Assembly: GCF_000621745.1 (NCBI RefSeq)
Contig: NZ_JHXK01000021.1
Coordinates: 85,760-149,759 of the forward strand
Direction of reading: 5' to 3'
DNA from: Clostridium beijerinckii HUN142
Lineage (GTDB): Bacteria; Bacillota; Clostridia; Clostridiales; Clostridiaceae
DNA: 64,000 nt
The notes beneath the pieces are model-generated. The model made no database searches. It saw only the letters and a program-made list of their open reading frames with translations, and had not been told where the DNA came from. A program made the translations under genes and the position numbers. Positions 8,968 to 17,324 of the stretch are shown piece by piece; positions within the stretch are counted from its first letter, which is position 1, and each line of letters begins with the position of its first letter.

Positions 8968-9486
8968 CTAATTATTAGCCAAAACTAAAAATGCTAACAA
9001 TAAAATAACTAAAATTGTTCCAGCTAATGCAATAATATTTATAATTTTATTTGCTTTAAACTCTGTTTTAAATAATTTGAGGAAAACACCATAAATCGTA
9101 ATTCCAACAATTCCTCCAAAGGTATTTCCTATAATATCAGTTATATCTGATGCACCTATTGCAAATATGAATTGTAATACCTCGTATAACAGACTTACAC
9201 TTGCTATCAAAGCAATTTTTTTCACGGAAGACCATTTACATTCTATCATACCAATATAGATTCCAAACGGCACAAATACAAGTATGTTATCATATATTTC
9301 AGAAAACTCAATCCTACTATTTACTATCACAGATTCATGAAATGGAATTATGTTAATACTTCTAAAGTATCCTAATTCCTTAAGTGAGAATTGCATTTTA
9401 AACAATATAATCCATGTTAACACTACTAAATATACTAGCAGTAATCCAATTGTTAGTGTCTCTTGTTTTGTTTTTTTATTTTCCAT
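8968..9486 (-). CDS. VanZ-family membrane protein
   Basis: 172 residues with about five membrane segments. The hallmark VanZ text NIIPFHESV, NILVFVPFGIYIGM and KIALIASVSLLYEVLQFIFA followed by DITDIIGNTFGGIVG is present. VanZ in the Tn1546 cluster gives low-level teicoplanin resistance, but most chromosomal VanZ proteins have unknown roles at the envelope, and no other van gene is here. Monocistronic as far as can be seen. Confidence 0.85.
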   Translation of the reverse strand: MENKKTKQETLTIGLLLVYLVVLTWIILFKMQFSLKELGYFRSINIIPFHESVIVNSRIEFSEIYDNILVFVPFGIYIGMIECKWSSVKKIALIASVSLLYEVLQFIFAIGASDITDIIGNTFGGIVGITIYGVFLKLFKTEFKANKIINIIALAGTILVILLLAFLVLANN

Positions 9487-9698
9487 ACGTATTTCCCATC
9501 TCCCTTAATGCTTTTACAAAAATTATTATGAATATTCCAATAATAGTGATGCAGCTAAATTTTTTTATTCTAAAAATTAAGAACTTGTTCTACTGAAATA
9601 TTAACTGCAAGTTTATTATCGCATCATATATTACTTACTGTTTCTAGTATATCAGTATAATATTAACTATTTATGAGTATAAAATTAAAAATAACTTA

Positions 9699-9784
9699 AT
9701 ATATATGTTGCAATGCACAATTGCAGTTAAAATTCTTGCAATATTTTTAGAATTATCATGAAGAATTATTTTTGCAATATATAT
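9699..9784. repeat. MITE-like repeat family 2, copy 1
   Basis: Begins ATATATATGTTGCAA and ends TTTTTGCAATATATAT, i.e. near-perfect inverted ends around a core with AAAATTCTTGCAATATTTTT and AATTATCATGAAGAATTAT. The same order is found at 25727-25830, and inverted at 12607-12706. No coding potential, 86 bp. Confidence 0.75.
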
Positions 9785-9890
9785 TTCGGTAATTAGTTTC
9801 ACAATATCGTTCTATTATTCAAAAAATATAAATTTATCTTCAAGTAATTCTATATTTTAATCTAATTTTAATTAAGGAAACTTATAACTA

Positions 9891-9933
9891 AAAAAAATCC
9901 CATCATCATCATCTTGAATAATGGGATTTTGCT
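9891..9933. terminator. Orphan bidirectional hairpin in the VanZ-MarR gap
   Basis: A 10 bp stem AAAATCCCAT / ATGGGATTTT with A- and T-runs. No gene on either strand clearly ends here; it may insulate the divergent VanZ and MarR promoters or end a short untranslated transcript. Confidence 0.5.
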
Positions 9934-9987
9934 GTTCATTTTTCATTACTCTTTCAATTAGATTTCCAATATTTCTATATAATCGAC

Positions 9988-10015
9988 TTGACATTATAAA
10001 TAAAAATAGTATAAT
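9988..10015 (+). promoter_or_regulatory. Sigma-A type promoter of the MarR-MFS operon
   Basis: A consensus -35 TTGACA (9988-9993) and a consensus -10 TATAAT (10010-10015) are 16 bp apart, 54 bp before the MarR start. Both hexamers are perfect, so the operon would be strong when not repressed. Confidence 0.85.
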
Positions 10016-10028
10016 TACCCTGGGTAAT

Positions 10029-10045
10029 AGTTAACCATGGTAACT
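10029..10045 (+). promoter_or_regulatory. Probable MarR operator
   Basis: AGTTAACCATGGTAACT is an imperfect palindrome with perfect AGTTA / TAACT arms, placed just downstream of the -10 hexamer at about the expected transcription start. MarR proteins commonly repress their own operon from such sites, so this is the obvious autoregulatory site. Confidence 0.7.
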
Positions 10046-10068
10046 ATATTTTTTTGGGAGGGTATAAT

Positions 10069-10491
10069 ATGCAAGGACTATTTCAACGCTTTTTTTCACT
10101 ACATCGACCTCTTATAAGTAAGCTAAACGAATTACTAGGTGAATATGATCTTTCTTATTCATTATGGCAGGTTATTCTATATCTAAAAAATAACCAACCA
10201 TCTTCCCTAGTAGATATTGCTAACTACTATAATATCGAAAAGCCTAGCATAACACGAAGAGTTCAACGCTTAGAAGAACGACTAATAGTAAAAACAATAT
10301 CTGGTAAAGATAGACGTGAAAAAATAATTGAGCTAACTGAAATCGGTGAAGAACTTTATGATGTATGCCGTGAAAGAATAACTCAATTAGAAAATGACGT
10401 GGTAAAGGGTATTTCAGAAGATGATCAAATCATAATATTTGAGACACTTCCTAAAATACAAAAAAATATTACGAATGAAAAGGAGATATAA
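10069..10491 (+). CDS. MarR-family transcriptional regulator
   Basis: 140 residues from ATG 10069, chosen because GGGAGG lies 5-8 bp before it; a TTG at 10054 in frame precedes the ribosome site and is rejected. It has the MarR winged helix: LSYSLWQVILYLKNNQPSSL, IANYYNIEKPSITRRVQRLE and the wing ISGKDRREKIIELTEIG. The MFS gene starts 3 bp after its stop, so it is a repressor-transporter operon. It should repress from the palindrome at 10029-10045 and release on binding a drug-like compound. Confidence 0.9.
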   Translation: MQGLFQRFFSLHRPLISKLNELLGEYDLSYSLWQVILYLKNNQPSSLVDIANYYNIEKPSITRRVQRLEERLIVKTISGKDRREKIIELTEIGEELYDVCRERITQLENDVVKGISEDDQIIIFETLPKIQKNITNEKEI

Positions 10492-10494
10492 AAA

Positions 10495-11697
10495 ATGGAC
10501 AAACCTAAATTATGGACGAAAAATTTCTTAATTGTTTCGACGGCAAACTTCTTTCTTTATTTTACATTTTATTTATTGATGGTTACTATAACCACATTTG
10601 CAACAGAAAGATTTCATGCATCACCAAGTGAAGCTGGATTAGCTTCTGGTATATTTGTAATAGGAGTACTTCTTTCACGTATTTTCTCTGGAAGATATAT
10701 TGACCAAGTTGGATGGAAGAAAATGCTTTATATCGGATTTATTTTATTTTTAGCTACTACATTTTTATATTTTTTAGTGAATAGTATGGTGTTCTTATTC
10801 ATTAATCGTTTCTTAAATGGTGCTGCAATGGGAATTGCTTCAACAGCAACTGGAACTATTGTAGCAAAGATAATTCCAAATGAACGTCGTGGAGAAGGTA
10901 CTGGGTATTATGCATTAAGTCTTACTATTGCAGCTGCAATTGGGCCTTTTTTAGGCATGTTTATTACTGAGCATTCAAACTTTTATATGAATTTTGTTGT
11001 ATGTATTATTTTCTTAATACTTAGTTTTTTTGCTGTCTTTTTTATAAAAATTCCAAAGTTGGAAATTGTAAAAGAACATTCAAATAATAATAAAGATTTT
11101 TCTTTGCATAATTTCTTTGAAATAAAAGCTATTCCTATCTCAATTATTGCTGGAGTAATTGCTCTTGGTTATTCAAGCATACTTACTTTTATAAGCTCTT
11201 ATTCTAAAGAAATTAATTTAATGAGCGTTGGAAGTCTCTTCTTTATCGTTTATGCAGTATTTGTTTTGCTTTCAAGACCTTTCACTGGACAAATGTTTGA
11301 TAAAAAAGGTGAGAATTTTGTTATGTATCCAGCAATAGCATTGTTTGCCTTATCTTTATTTTTCCTTAGTCAAACTCATGGAAGCTTAACTCTTTTATTA
11401 GCTGCCGCTATACTAGGTCTTGGTTATGGTACAACTTCATCTAGTGTACAAGCAATTGCAATAAAGGTTTCACCAAAACATCGTATAGGATTAGCTACTT
11501 CTACCAATTTTATATTTCAAGATTTAGGGGTTGGTATTGGACCATTTATCTTAGGTTACTTTGTCCCATTAATAGGATATCGAGGCTTATATATGATGAT
11601 GGCAGCAGTTGCAGTTCTTTGCATTTTCTTATATTATTGCCTTCATAGCAAGAAAGCAACTTCTATGAATGATGATACTGAATCAATAATGGCTTAA
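10495..11697 (+). CDS. MFS efflux transporter, 12 membrane segments
   Basis: 400 residues, with the MFS pattern of two six-helix halves. Motif A-like GRYIDQVGWKKM follows helix 2, and the second half has a related SRPFTGQMFDKKGENFVMYP. GFVxF-like antiporter features in helix 5 (TIAAAIGPFLGMFITE) suggest a proton-driven exporter of drug-like compounds. It is translationally close to MarR (3 bp gap), so the pair is an inducible efflux operon. Substrate unknown. A strong terminator follows at 11753. Confidence 0.9.
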   Translation: MDKPKLWTKNFLIVSTANFFLYFTFYLLMVTITTFATERFHASPSEAGLASGIFVIGVLLSRIFSGRYIDQVGWKKMLYIGFILFLATTFLYFLVNSMVFLFINRFLNGAAMGIASTATGTIVAKIIPNERRGEGTGYYALSLTIAAAIGPFLGMFITEHSNFYMNFVVCIIFLILSFFAVFFIKIPKLEIVKEHSNNNKDFSLHNFFEIKAIPISIIAGVIALGYSSILTFISSYSKEINLMSVGSLFFIVYAVFVLLSRPFTGQMFDKKGENFVMYPAIALFALSLFFLSQTHGSLTLLLAAAILGLGYGTTSSSVQAIAIKVSPKHRIGLATSTNFIFQDLGVGIGPFILGYFVPLIGYRGLYMMMAAVAVLCIFLYYCLHSKKATSMNDDTESIMA

Positions 11698-11752
11698 ATA
11701 TTTATTATAATTAATAATAACAGTCAAGAAATAATTTTGTCTTTGCAAATAG

Positions 11753-11800
11753 AAGAACTAATTGAATTTAATCATATAATTCAATTAGTTCTTTTATTTC
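11753..11800 (+). terminator. Terminator of the MarR-MFS operon
   Basis: Perfect 15 bp stem AAGAACTAATTGAAT / ATTCAATTAGTTCTT followed by TTATTT. Confidence 0.85.
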
Positions 11801-11946
11801 ACTATTTTTAATTGTTTATAACAAATCTCGTAAACAATATTATTCTTAATTTTCTTCAAGCAGCCTGATATTTGTTACAGTATTCTTTATATATAATGTA
11901 TCCCGCTAAACCACAAATGCCTTACGTAACTTGAAAGTCTACCAAT

Positions 11947-12216
11947 CTACGATAAGAATCTAACAATATAAGCAATTATTATAAATAAACCTGCGACTAT
12001 CGCAATTATTCCACCAGTCTTACTTCCTCTATTAGTCTCTTCTGAATCCATACCTTTTAATAAATTAACTTCATCTAAACCACCAAATAATAGGGAAATC
12101 CCCAGAAATATACTTGCAATATCACTATGAATAAAAAATATTGAAATAATTGTGAGTCCGCCAAATATAATACTTGCTATAAAGAATATTCTATTAGTAA
12201 TTTTCAATTTTAACAC
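11947..12216 (-). CDS. Small membrane protein, two to three helices
   Basis: 89 residues. Hydrophobic stretches IFFIASIIFGGLTIISIFFI, SIFLGISLLFGGL and GGIIAIVAGLFIIIAYIV, separated by a polar loop with MDSEETNRGSKT. The start has an AGAGGTG ribosome site. No family recognised; the glycine-rich helices resemble DUF-type clostridial envelope proteins. It stands alone. Confidence 0.6.
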   Translation of the reverse strand: MLKLKITNRIFFIASIIFGGLTIISIFFIHSDIASIFLGISLLFGGLDEVNLLKGMDSEETNRGSKTGGIIAIVAGLFIIIAYIVRFLS

Positions 12217-12347
12217 CTCTCACACATTATAATTTATAACTATTTTTCTACTTTCAGCTTTTTCCATTGCATATTCTACTAATTTTTAAATTATTATAAT
12301 TATCTCCATAATCATATAAGTCTGTCATAACAAGTTTTTCCATAAGC

Positions 12348-12452
12348 AATATATGTATTTCATTAATAGATCTACATTTAAAACTCTAGCAAGCCAGGTG
12401 CACGATTAAGGACATAACAATGATATCGTTTAGAATTTCAATACACATATAT
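12348..12452. repeat. Diverged copy of MITE-like repeat family 1
   Basis: Shares TTAATAGATCTACATTTAAAACTCTAG with 5158-5238 and ends in AATTTCAATACACATATATT. The region 12217-12814 has no gene and is built mainly from this copy, one family 2 copy and a terminator. Confidence 0.55.
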
Positions 12453-12606
12453 TAATTTCAATTTACAAATCAGCAATTCTCCTTCTAGTTAATGTACAGG
12501 CTATAATTCACCCTTTAATAATTTTATAATACTTACTTCTTAATCATACTTTTATACCTAATTTTACCACATAATCAAATCTCCTTCACCTTTATTAAAT
12601 AAAAAA

Positions 12607-12706
12607 ATATATATGTTGCAAAAATAATTCTTCATAATAATTCTAAAAATATTACAAGAATTTTATCCGTAATTGTGAATTGTGCATTGTGAATTGCAAT
12701 ATATAT
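12607..12706. repeat. MITE-like repeat family 2, copy 2 (inverted)
   Basis: Begins ATATATATGTTGCAAAAATA and ends GAATTGCAATATATAT. Reverse-complemented, it matches 9699-9784 and 25727-25830 in order, including the ACAATGCACAATTCAC segment and the AAAATTCTTGTAATATTTTT core. Confidence 0.75.
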
Positions 12707-12716
12707 TACATAAAAT

Positions 12717-12758
12717 AAAACACCTCATCATTAAATTTCTTTAATAATGAGGTGTTTT
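12717..12758 (-). terminator. Terminator downstream of the 53-residue gene
   Basis: AAAACACCTCAT / ATGAGGTGTTTT stem, with further A/T pairs inside, 57 bp after the stop of the gene at 12815. Confidence 0.8.
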
Positions 12759-12814
12759 AAATAGTTATTATATTAAACATATTTATTGATTTCTCTATAA
12801 TTAACATTTATTAA

Positions 12815-12976
12815 TTACTTTTTATTTATATATCTATACCATGAAATTAATAATAAAGATGATATCCAATATAACGCAGTAACTTTAAGGGTTGTTCCAG
12901 CAACAAAACTTGTTCCTGAGCTTATAAGTAAAGCATTAGGGATAATCTTATTTAGTCTAGCATCAATATTTTTCAT
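12815..12976 (-). CDS. Small single- or two-helix membrane protein
   Basis: 53 residues from the ATG at 12976, chosen because AAGGAGG is 8 bp before it; the longer frame to 13006 begins before this site. MKNIDARLNKIIPNALLISS is followed by a hydrophobic part (ALYWISSLLLISWYRY) and a basic end. I do not recognise a family. The good ribosome site and own terminator support that it is real. Confidence 0.6.
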   Translation of the reverse strand: MKNIDARLNKIIPNALLISSGTSFVAGTTLKVTALYWISSLLLISWYRYINKK

Positions 12977-13394
12977 ACAAATCCTCCTTAGATTGCAAAT
13001 ATCCAATTCATATTTTAGTCTCTTTTCTTCTTTTATTCAAGTAACATATATCGAAATTACTGCCTCATTAACATTGTAAATACTTCCAATGCTAAATACA
13101 TATGTAAGGCCTATAAAGTATTCTTACCGCTTAAGATATGCTTATTATATTAAACCTTCCTTTTTTGCTGTATCTATAAAATTCTATTCATCTATGTGCA
13201 TACAATACACTTCCCCCTATATTTCTAAGGGATTATTTCACTTAATAACCTTAGACAAGTATACACATTACCATTATAATCGTTAAGACATATATGTGTG
13301 ATACATTTATTTCCTACTTTTAACAAAGAAATCACCTCAATACTGGTTTCATATATGTCCAGGAAACTTCAACTTATTCAATATACACTTGCCT
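12977..13394. other. Gene-free stretch
   Basis: About 420 bp with two open frames on the plus strand (13089 and 13298) that have neither ribosome sites nor protein-like composition; the second is antisense to the esterase. I see no repeat, hairpin or structured RNA here. The left part should hold the promoter of the 53-residue gene. Confidence 0.5.
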
Positions 13395-14078
13395 CTATTT
13401 CATACATCTTACCAATGATTCTATATGGTTTTCTTTTATTCCTTCTACTACAATCCCTGCTATTTCTTTTGCTCCTTTTTCCGAAAAGTGAGTATTGTCT
13501 TGGACCCCATCAGGATGATTGAGATTTTCACCTGGTTTAACCCATAAGAATATTTCTTTAGTTTTCTCTATTCCTAATTGTTCAAATAAGCACTTACTTT
13601 TTTCACTCATATCTATTAATTGTACGTTTAATTCAGCCGCAAGCTCTCTTACAGCTACAAGATAATCTCCATGTGTATCTTTTATAACACCATTTTCATC
13701 AAAATTTCTTCTATGTATAGATGTTAACAATACTGGGTGTGCACCAGCATTTCTAGCAACTTTAATATACTCAGTTAAATAACCCTTATATGTAGTAAAT
13801 GGCTCTGTATGTAATTCCTCATTTTCTTTTTCATCATTATGACCAAATTCTATAAATAAAAAATCATCCGACTTAATTAATTCAGATATCTTTTTTAATA
13901 TCCCCTCATCTATAAAACTTTTAGAACTTCTTCCATTGATAGCAAAATTACAAATTTCTATATCATCATTAAAAAATTCTCCGATTCTTTCTCCCCATCC
14001 TGTTTCTGGCTTCTCATCTGGCAATTTTGTGGCAGCTGTAGAATCACCTGCAATAAAAATTTTTATACTTCTTTCCAT
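13395..14078 (-). CDS. SGNH/GDSL esterase, rhamnogalacturonan acetylesterase-like
   Basis: 227 residues from ATG 14078, with GGAG 11 bp upstream; the longer frame to 14123 adds 15 residues with no similarity. The SGNH blocks are visible: block I IKIFIAGDSTAA (nucleophile Ser), block II Gly in NFAINGRSSKSF, block III FIEFGHNDEKEN, block V DNTHFSEKGA (catalytic Asp/His). The GDSTA form is typical of the rhamnogalacturonan acetylesterase family, which removes acetyl groups from pectin. There is no signal peptide, so it should act in the cytoplasm on imported oligosaccharides. Confidence 0.85.
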   Translation of the reverse strand: MERSIKIFIAGDSTAATKLPDEKPETGWGERIGEFFNDDIEICNFAINGRSSKSFIDEGILKKISELIKSDDFLFIEFGHNDEKENEELHTEPFTTYKGYLTEYIKVARNAGAHPVLLTSIHRRNFDENGVIKDTHGDYLVAVRELAAELNVQLIDMSEKSKCLFEQLGIEKTKEIFLWVKPGENLNHPDGVQDNTHFSEKGAKEIAGIVVEGIKENHIESLVRCMK

Positions 14079-14134
14079 CCTTAATGTAACTCCATTTCTA
14101 ATAAATATATTTCTTGTCCACAATTTACATAATT

Positions 14135-14425
14135 CTATCGTAACCGTGCTCTAAATTTTTTATATAACTTTTCAATTATGAAAAAAATAATCATAAAGAA
14201 ATCTACTGCAAAAGTAGATAAAAGTAAAAATATTGCTCCTCCGCCGCATCCATCATCCTCTGAAAAATATAGAAGTCCATAAACACCTATAAAAGCAATT
14301 ATTAATAATAAAATCGCATATCCCATTATATTTTTATTTAATACACGTTCTAATACTTTCACTCCAAAATATATAACTCCAGATATAGCCAATGCAAATA
14401 CAGGCAAAATCCCAATTATTCCCAT
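14135..14425 (-). CDS. Small membrane protein, three helices
   Basis: 96 residues. Helices GIIGILPVFALAISGVIYFG, YAILLLIIAFIGVYGLLYF and AIFLLLSTFAVDFFMIIFFI; a DDGCGGG loop lies between the second and third. It ends in a basic tail. ATG is preceded by AAGGAG. Not recognised. It follows the 109-residue gene at 14510 on the same strand and is followed by the esterase, so the three may be co-transcribed, though each has its own ribosome site. Confidence 0.55.
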   Translation of the reverse strand: MGIIGILPVFALAISGVIYFGVKVLERVLNKNIMGYAILLLIIAFIGVYGLLYFSEDDGCGGGAIFLLLSTFAVDFFMIIFFIIEKLYKKFRARLR

Positions 14426-14509
14426 AAAATAACTCCTTATTTATTAGCCCATCATTACTTACAGACATTCTTCTTTATATCTACTTGAATAGATATAATA
14501 TTTGCTCAC

Positions 14510-14839
14510 TCATTTACTAGTAGTACTCACTTTAATTATTGTATACATATCCTCCAAAAGCATTTTTTCATCCACAGGCCCTATTAATCTCATCATACGT
14601 CCAGAACATACTACTCCTCTATAGCTGTCCATTCCATAAGATTTAATTCTACTATAATATTCATTTCCAGTCTCTATTGTTCTTTCCTTTAACTCCTCAT
14701 CCTTTGGATTTTGACTTAATTCTAAGAGAAGCTCGTGATAAACTTTTTTATATGGATTAGCTCCAATTACTGTCAAAACCGTCTGAAATAATACAACAGC
14801 AATAGCTGAAAAAAATGCTATCAATACTGTTATCCCCAT
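14510..14839 (-). CDS. Hypothetical protein with N-terminal membrane anchor
   Basis: 109 residues from ATG 14839, which has GGGGGA six bases upstream; longer frame to 14866 starts inside the ribosome-site region. One hydrophobic N-terminal segment (MGITVLIAFFSAIAVVLFQT) is followed by a helical, charged part (YKKVYHELLLELSQNPKDEE). No recognised family. Coding assignment rests on ribosome site and protein-like composition. Confidence 0.5.
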   Translation of the reverse strand: MGITVLIAFFSAIAVVLFQTVLTVIGANPYKKVYHELLLELSQNPKDEELKERTIETGNEYYSRIKSYGMDSYRGVVCSGRMMRLIGPVDEKMLLEDMYTIIKVSTTSK

Positions 14840-14851
14840 GCACATTCCCCC

Positions 14852-14945
14852 ATATATATGTTGCAATTATAAATATACATTTAACACTCGAGAAATCTCA
14901 GTGCTAAATTGAGACTAGAATATAAAAATTTAATTTCAATATCTA
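14852..14945. repeat. MITE-like repeat family 1 copy
   Basis: Starts with CATATATATGTTGCAATTAT, contains TAAATATACATTTAACACTCGAG and CTAAATTGAGACTAGAATA, ends TTTAATTTCAATAT. Matches the well-preserved copy at 58245-58350 in order. It begins directly upstream of the gene at 14510. Confidence 0.65.
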
Positions 14946-15261
14946 GATTAACTCTTTGTTATTATTCTTGTACATATTATACTACAAATGTATTTACTTA
15001 CAAGTTGCCTATATCTAATTTAATCTTAGATATACCATCCTCTAATTATCTCTATTCTATTTCTCATCTAAAATAGCATATAACACCATTTTTTAACAAA
15101 AGAGCCACTTACGCTCTATATTGTAGATTAGTTTTTATGCATTGTTAATTTTTTAACTATGAATTTTATTTACGACCAATTTGCAACCATTAAATTTGAG
15201 GTAAATAAAATTCATTATCAGAACAACCTATTTTTTTAATTACTTAAATATATTTTTCGAT

Positions 15262-16314
15262 CTAACCCATATATTCTTTAAATGGTAATTGAATTATTCT
15301 TCCACTTTCATCACATCGATACTCCTTTGGACATTCAAAACGTATTTTGCCTGATAAATGCATTGCAACGTCAAAAAATGCATTTGCCATAACATCTGGA
15401 TCCTGAAAAACAGTACCTGCCATATATCCTTTTTGTATGAAATTTAACGATTCTGGAATAGCATCGATTCCAACAACAGGTATAGTTTTTGTACCATCAC
15501 CTTTATTATATCCATGTTTTTGTAAGGCTTTTACAGCTCCAACAGCCATAGTATCGTTATTAGCTATTACTACTTCAATTTTATTTCCGTATCTAGTCAA
15601 TAAAGCATCCGTTGAATCCCTAGCTAAATCCTCACTCCAATTGCAAAATTCTGATTCAAGTTGTTCAACTTTTATTCCAGCATCTCTGATTGTCATAATG
15701 CAATATTTAGTTCTATCTGTTGACTCATTACCATTACTATTAATTCCACCCTGCAATACTATATACTGCATAATACTATCTTTATTTGTATCTATAGTAT
15801 TTTTATTTGAATTCCATAAATTAACTAACAATTTTCCTTGTAGCCTTCCTGCCTGCTCTGAATCTGGCAGTATATAGTATGCTTTATCATATGATTTAAC
15901 TATATTTTCATCTACCTTAAGGATTCTTTTACTAGCAAAAATTACTGGAATATTTTTTTCTTTGATTGAATTAATCAATTCTTTGGGATCGTTTACTAAA
16001 TCTACTAAGCTTAATATGAGAAGATCGATTTTTCCGCTTTCTAACAGAGTATTAATGGTTTGATTTTGTATATCTTTGTTATTTTCGCTATTGTAAAAAT
16101 TAAATTTTATCATCCCTCTATTCTGTGATTCAATATCTTCTAGGCTATTCCTTAAATCAACAACATAAGGATCATCGAATCTATAAAAAACTACTCCTAC
16201 ATTTACTGGATTTGTTGAATTATTATGACTTCTTAATGGAATAGCTCCCATTAATGTTTCAATTACTATGACTGTTACTGTAATAAATATTATCATCTTT
16301 TTTAATAACTTCAT
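15262..16314 (-). CDS. MglB-like galactose/glucose-binding protein, orphan (copy 1 of 3)
   Basis: 350 residues, a type I periplasmic-binding fold. An uncleaved-looking N-terminal hydrophobic segment (MIIFITVTVIVIETLMGAIP) lacks a lipobox Cys, so attachment to the cell is by a helix or it is released. It follows E. coli MglB closely: VGVVFYRFDDPYVVDLRNSL, KAYYILPDSEQAGRLQGKLL, IEVVIANNDTMAVGAVKALQ, PVVGIDAIPESLNFIQKGYM. The MglB contacts D14, W183, N211, D236 are kept, R158 has a counterpart, but N91 (now Ser in FASKRI), H152 and N256 (now Asp) are changed. No permease or ATPase gene lies nearby. Ligand unknown; a sensor role is possible. Confidence 0.85.
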   Translation of the reverse strand: MKLLKKMIIFITVTVIVIETLMGAIPLRSHNNSTNPVNVGVVFYRFDDPYVVDLRNSLEDIESQNRGMIKFNFYNSENNKDIQNQTINTLLESGKIDLLILSLVDLVNDPKELINSIKEKNIPVIFASKRILKVDENIVKSYDKAYYILPDSEQAGRLQGKLLVNLWNSNKNTIDTNKDSIMQYIVLQGGINSNGNESTDRTKYCIMTIRDAGIKVEQLESEFCNWSEDLARDSTDALLTRYGNKIEVVIANNDTMAVGAVKALQKHGYNKGDGTKTIPVVGIDAIPESLNFIQKGYMAGTVFQDPDVMANAFFDVAMHLSGKIRFECPKEYRCDESGRIIQLPFKEYMG

Positions 16315-16564
16315 TCTAAAACCTCCTGTAAATCTATCTAATTTATAGGATTACTTTTAAAAACAAAATTATTCTAATTAATATATTAATAATTATGAAT
16401 ATATTTCAATAACATAATATTTAATTTTTTTATTTAGCCCTTTATTTATCAATTGATATTACTTTAATTTTTAAGAATACTTCTTATTTTAAATGCTGAA
16501 TCTATGATCTATAAAATTTTCATATGAAAAAAGCAAAAAGGAGTTGAGCTACGCCCTCTCCTAA

Positions 16565-17008
16565 TCACATTTTTACAAATCCACTTCCACCTAACCCTTG
16601 ATATATAAACCAATAGTTAAAAGGAAAGCCAAACGCGTACTCTGAAAAACTCCCCATATCCTGTTCTATTTTCCCAGGTAAAGCAAAAGCACTTATTAAG
16701 ACTATTAATATACTTAACCTACATTCCCAAGTCTCTATTCTTCTCTTACCATTCATGCTTTCCAATTCCAAAATTTCTTTTAAAAACATATATCCTAAAA
16801 CAACTGCCGGTATTAAAAACATTAACGATATAATTGCTGTATAGTGTAACCCTGTATCAATATTTGACCATGGGCCTAATCCTATAAAATTTAATATACG
16901 ATCCCCATAACTAGATTTTCCGTTAAATGAAACGCCAAATAATGCTCCTAAAGTAAACAACATTAGTGAAGACATCCCTAACAATACTTTTCTGTTAATT
17001 TTCTTCAA
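16565..17008 (-). CDS. Membrane protein, about four helices
   Basis: 147 residues from a probable TTG start at 17008 (AGAGG 8 bp upstream); GTG at 17017 is the alternative but overlaps the ribosome site. Helices VLLGMSSLMLFTLGALFGVS, YTAIISLMFLIPAVVLGYMF, LSILIVLISAFALPG and possibly a fourth at the end. I do not recognise the family. It lies alone; a weak AGGAG / CTCCT hairpin follows at about 16540-16560. Confidence 0.6.
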   Translation of the reverse strand: MKKINRKVLLGMSSLMLFTLGALFGVSFNGKSSYGDRILNFIGLGPWSNIDTGLHYTAIISLMFLIPAVVLGYMFLKEILELESMNGKRRIETWECRLSILIVLISAFALPGKIEQDMGSFSEYAFGFPFNYWFIYQGLGGSGFVKM

Positions 17009-17324
17009 AATTCGCACCTCTATTTAAACAATATTTTAACTCTACTTACTTATATATACATTATAGCCCTTTAAGCTTATATTTCACAATATATACATTA
17101 TAATTGATTTTCTGAATTTTACCCTCAGGCAAGCGTTTATCTCACTATAATTTTATATTCAAATTAGTTATTGCATCATATACACATGAAAACAACTTCT
17201 TTTCCCCACTAAAATTTTACAGTAATTTTATAAGAAATATATCCAAGTTTATGCATCTTTGCGGATAATAGTTTTACTTATGTTTATAATAATTAAAAGA
17301 AATATATTGACAGGAATGATGATT

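Noticed and set aside
8968..9486. Glycopeptide-resistance gene cluster
   Set aside because: A VanZ homologue alone, with no vanHAX or vanSR genes nearby, is not evidence for resistance.
13089..13522. Two plus-strand frames
   Set aside because: No ribosome site, low-complexity composition; the second is antisense to the esterase gene.
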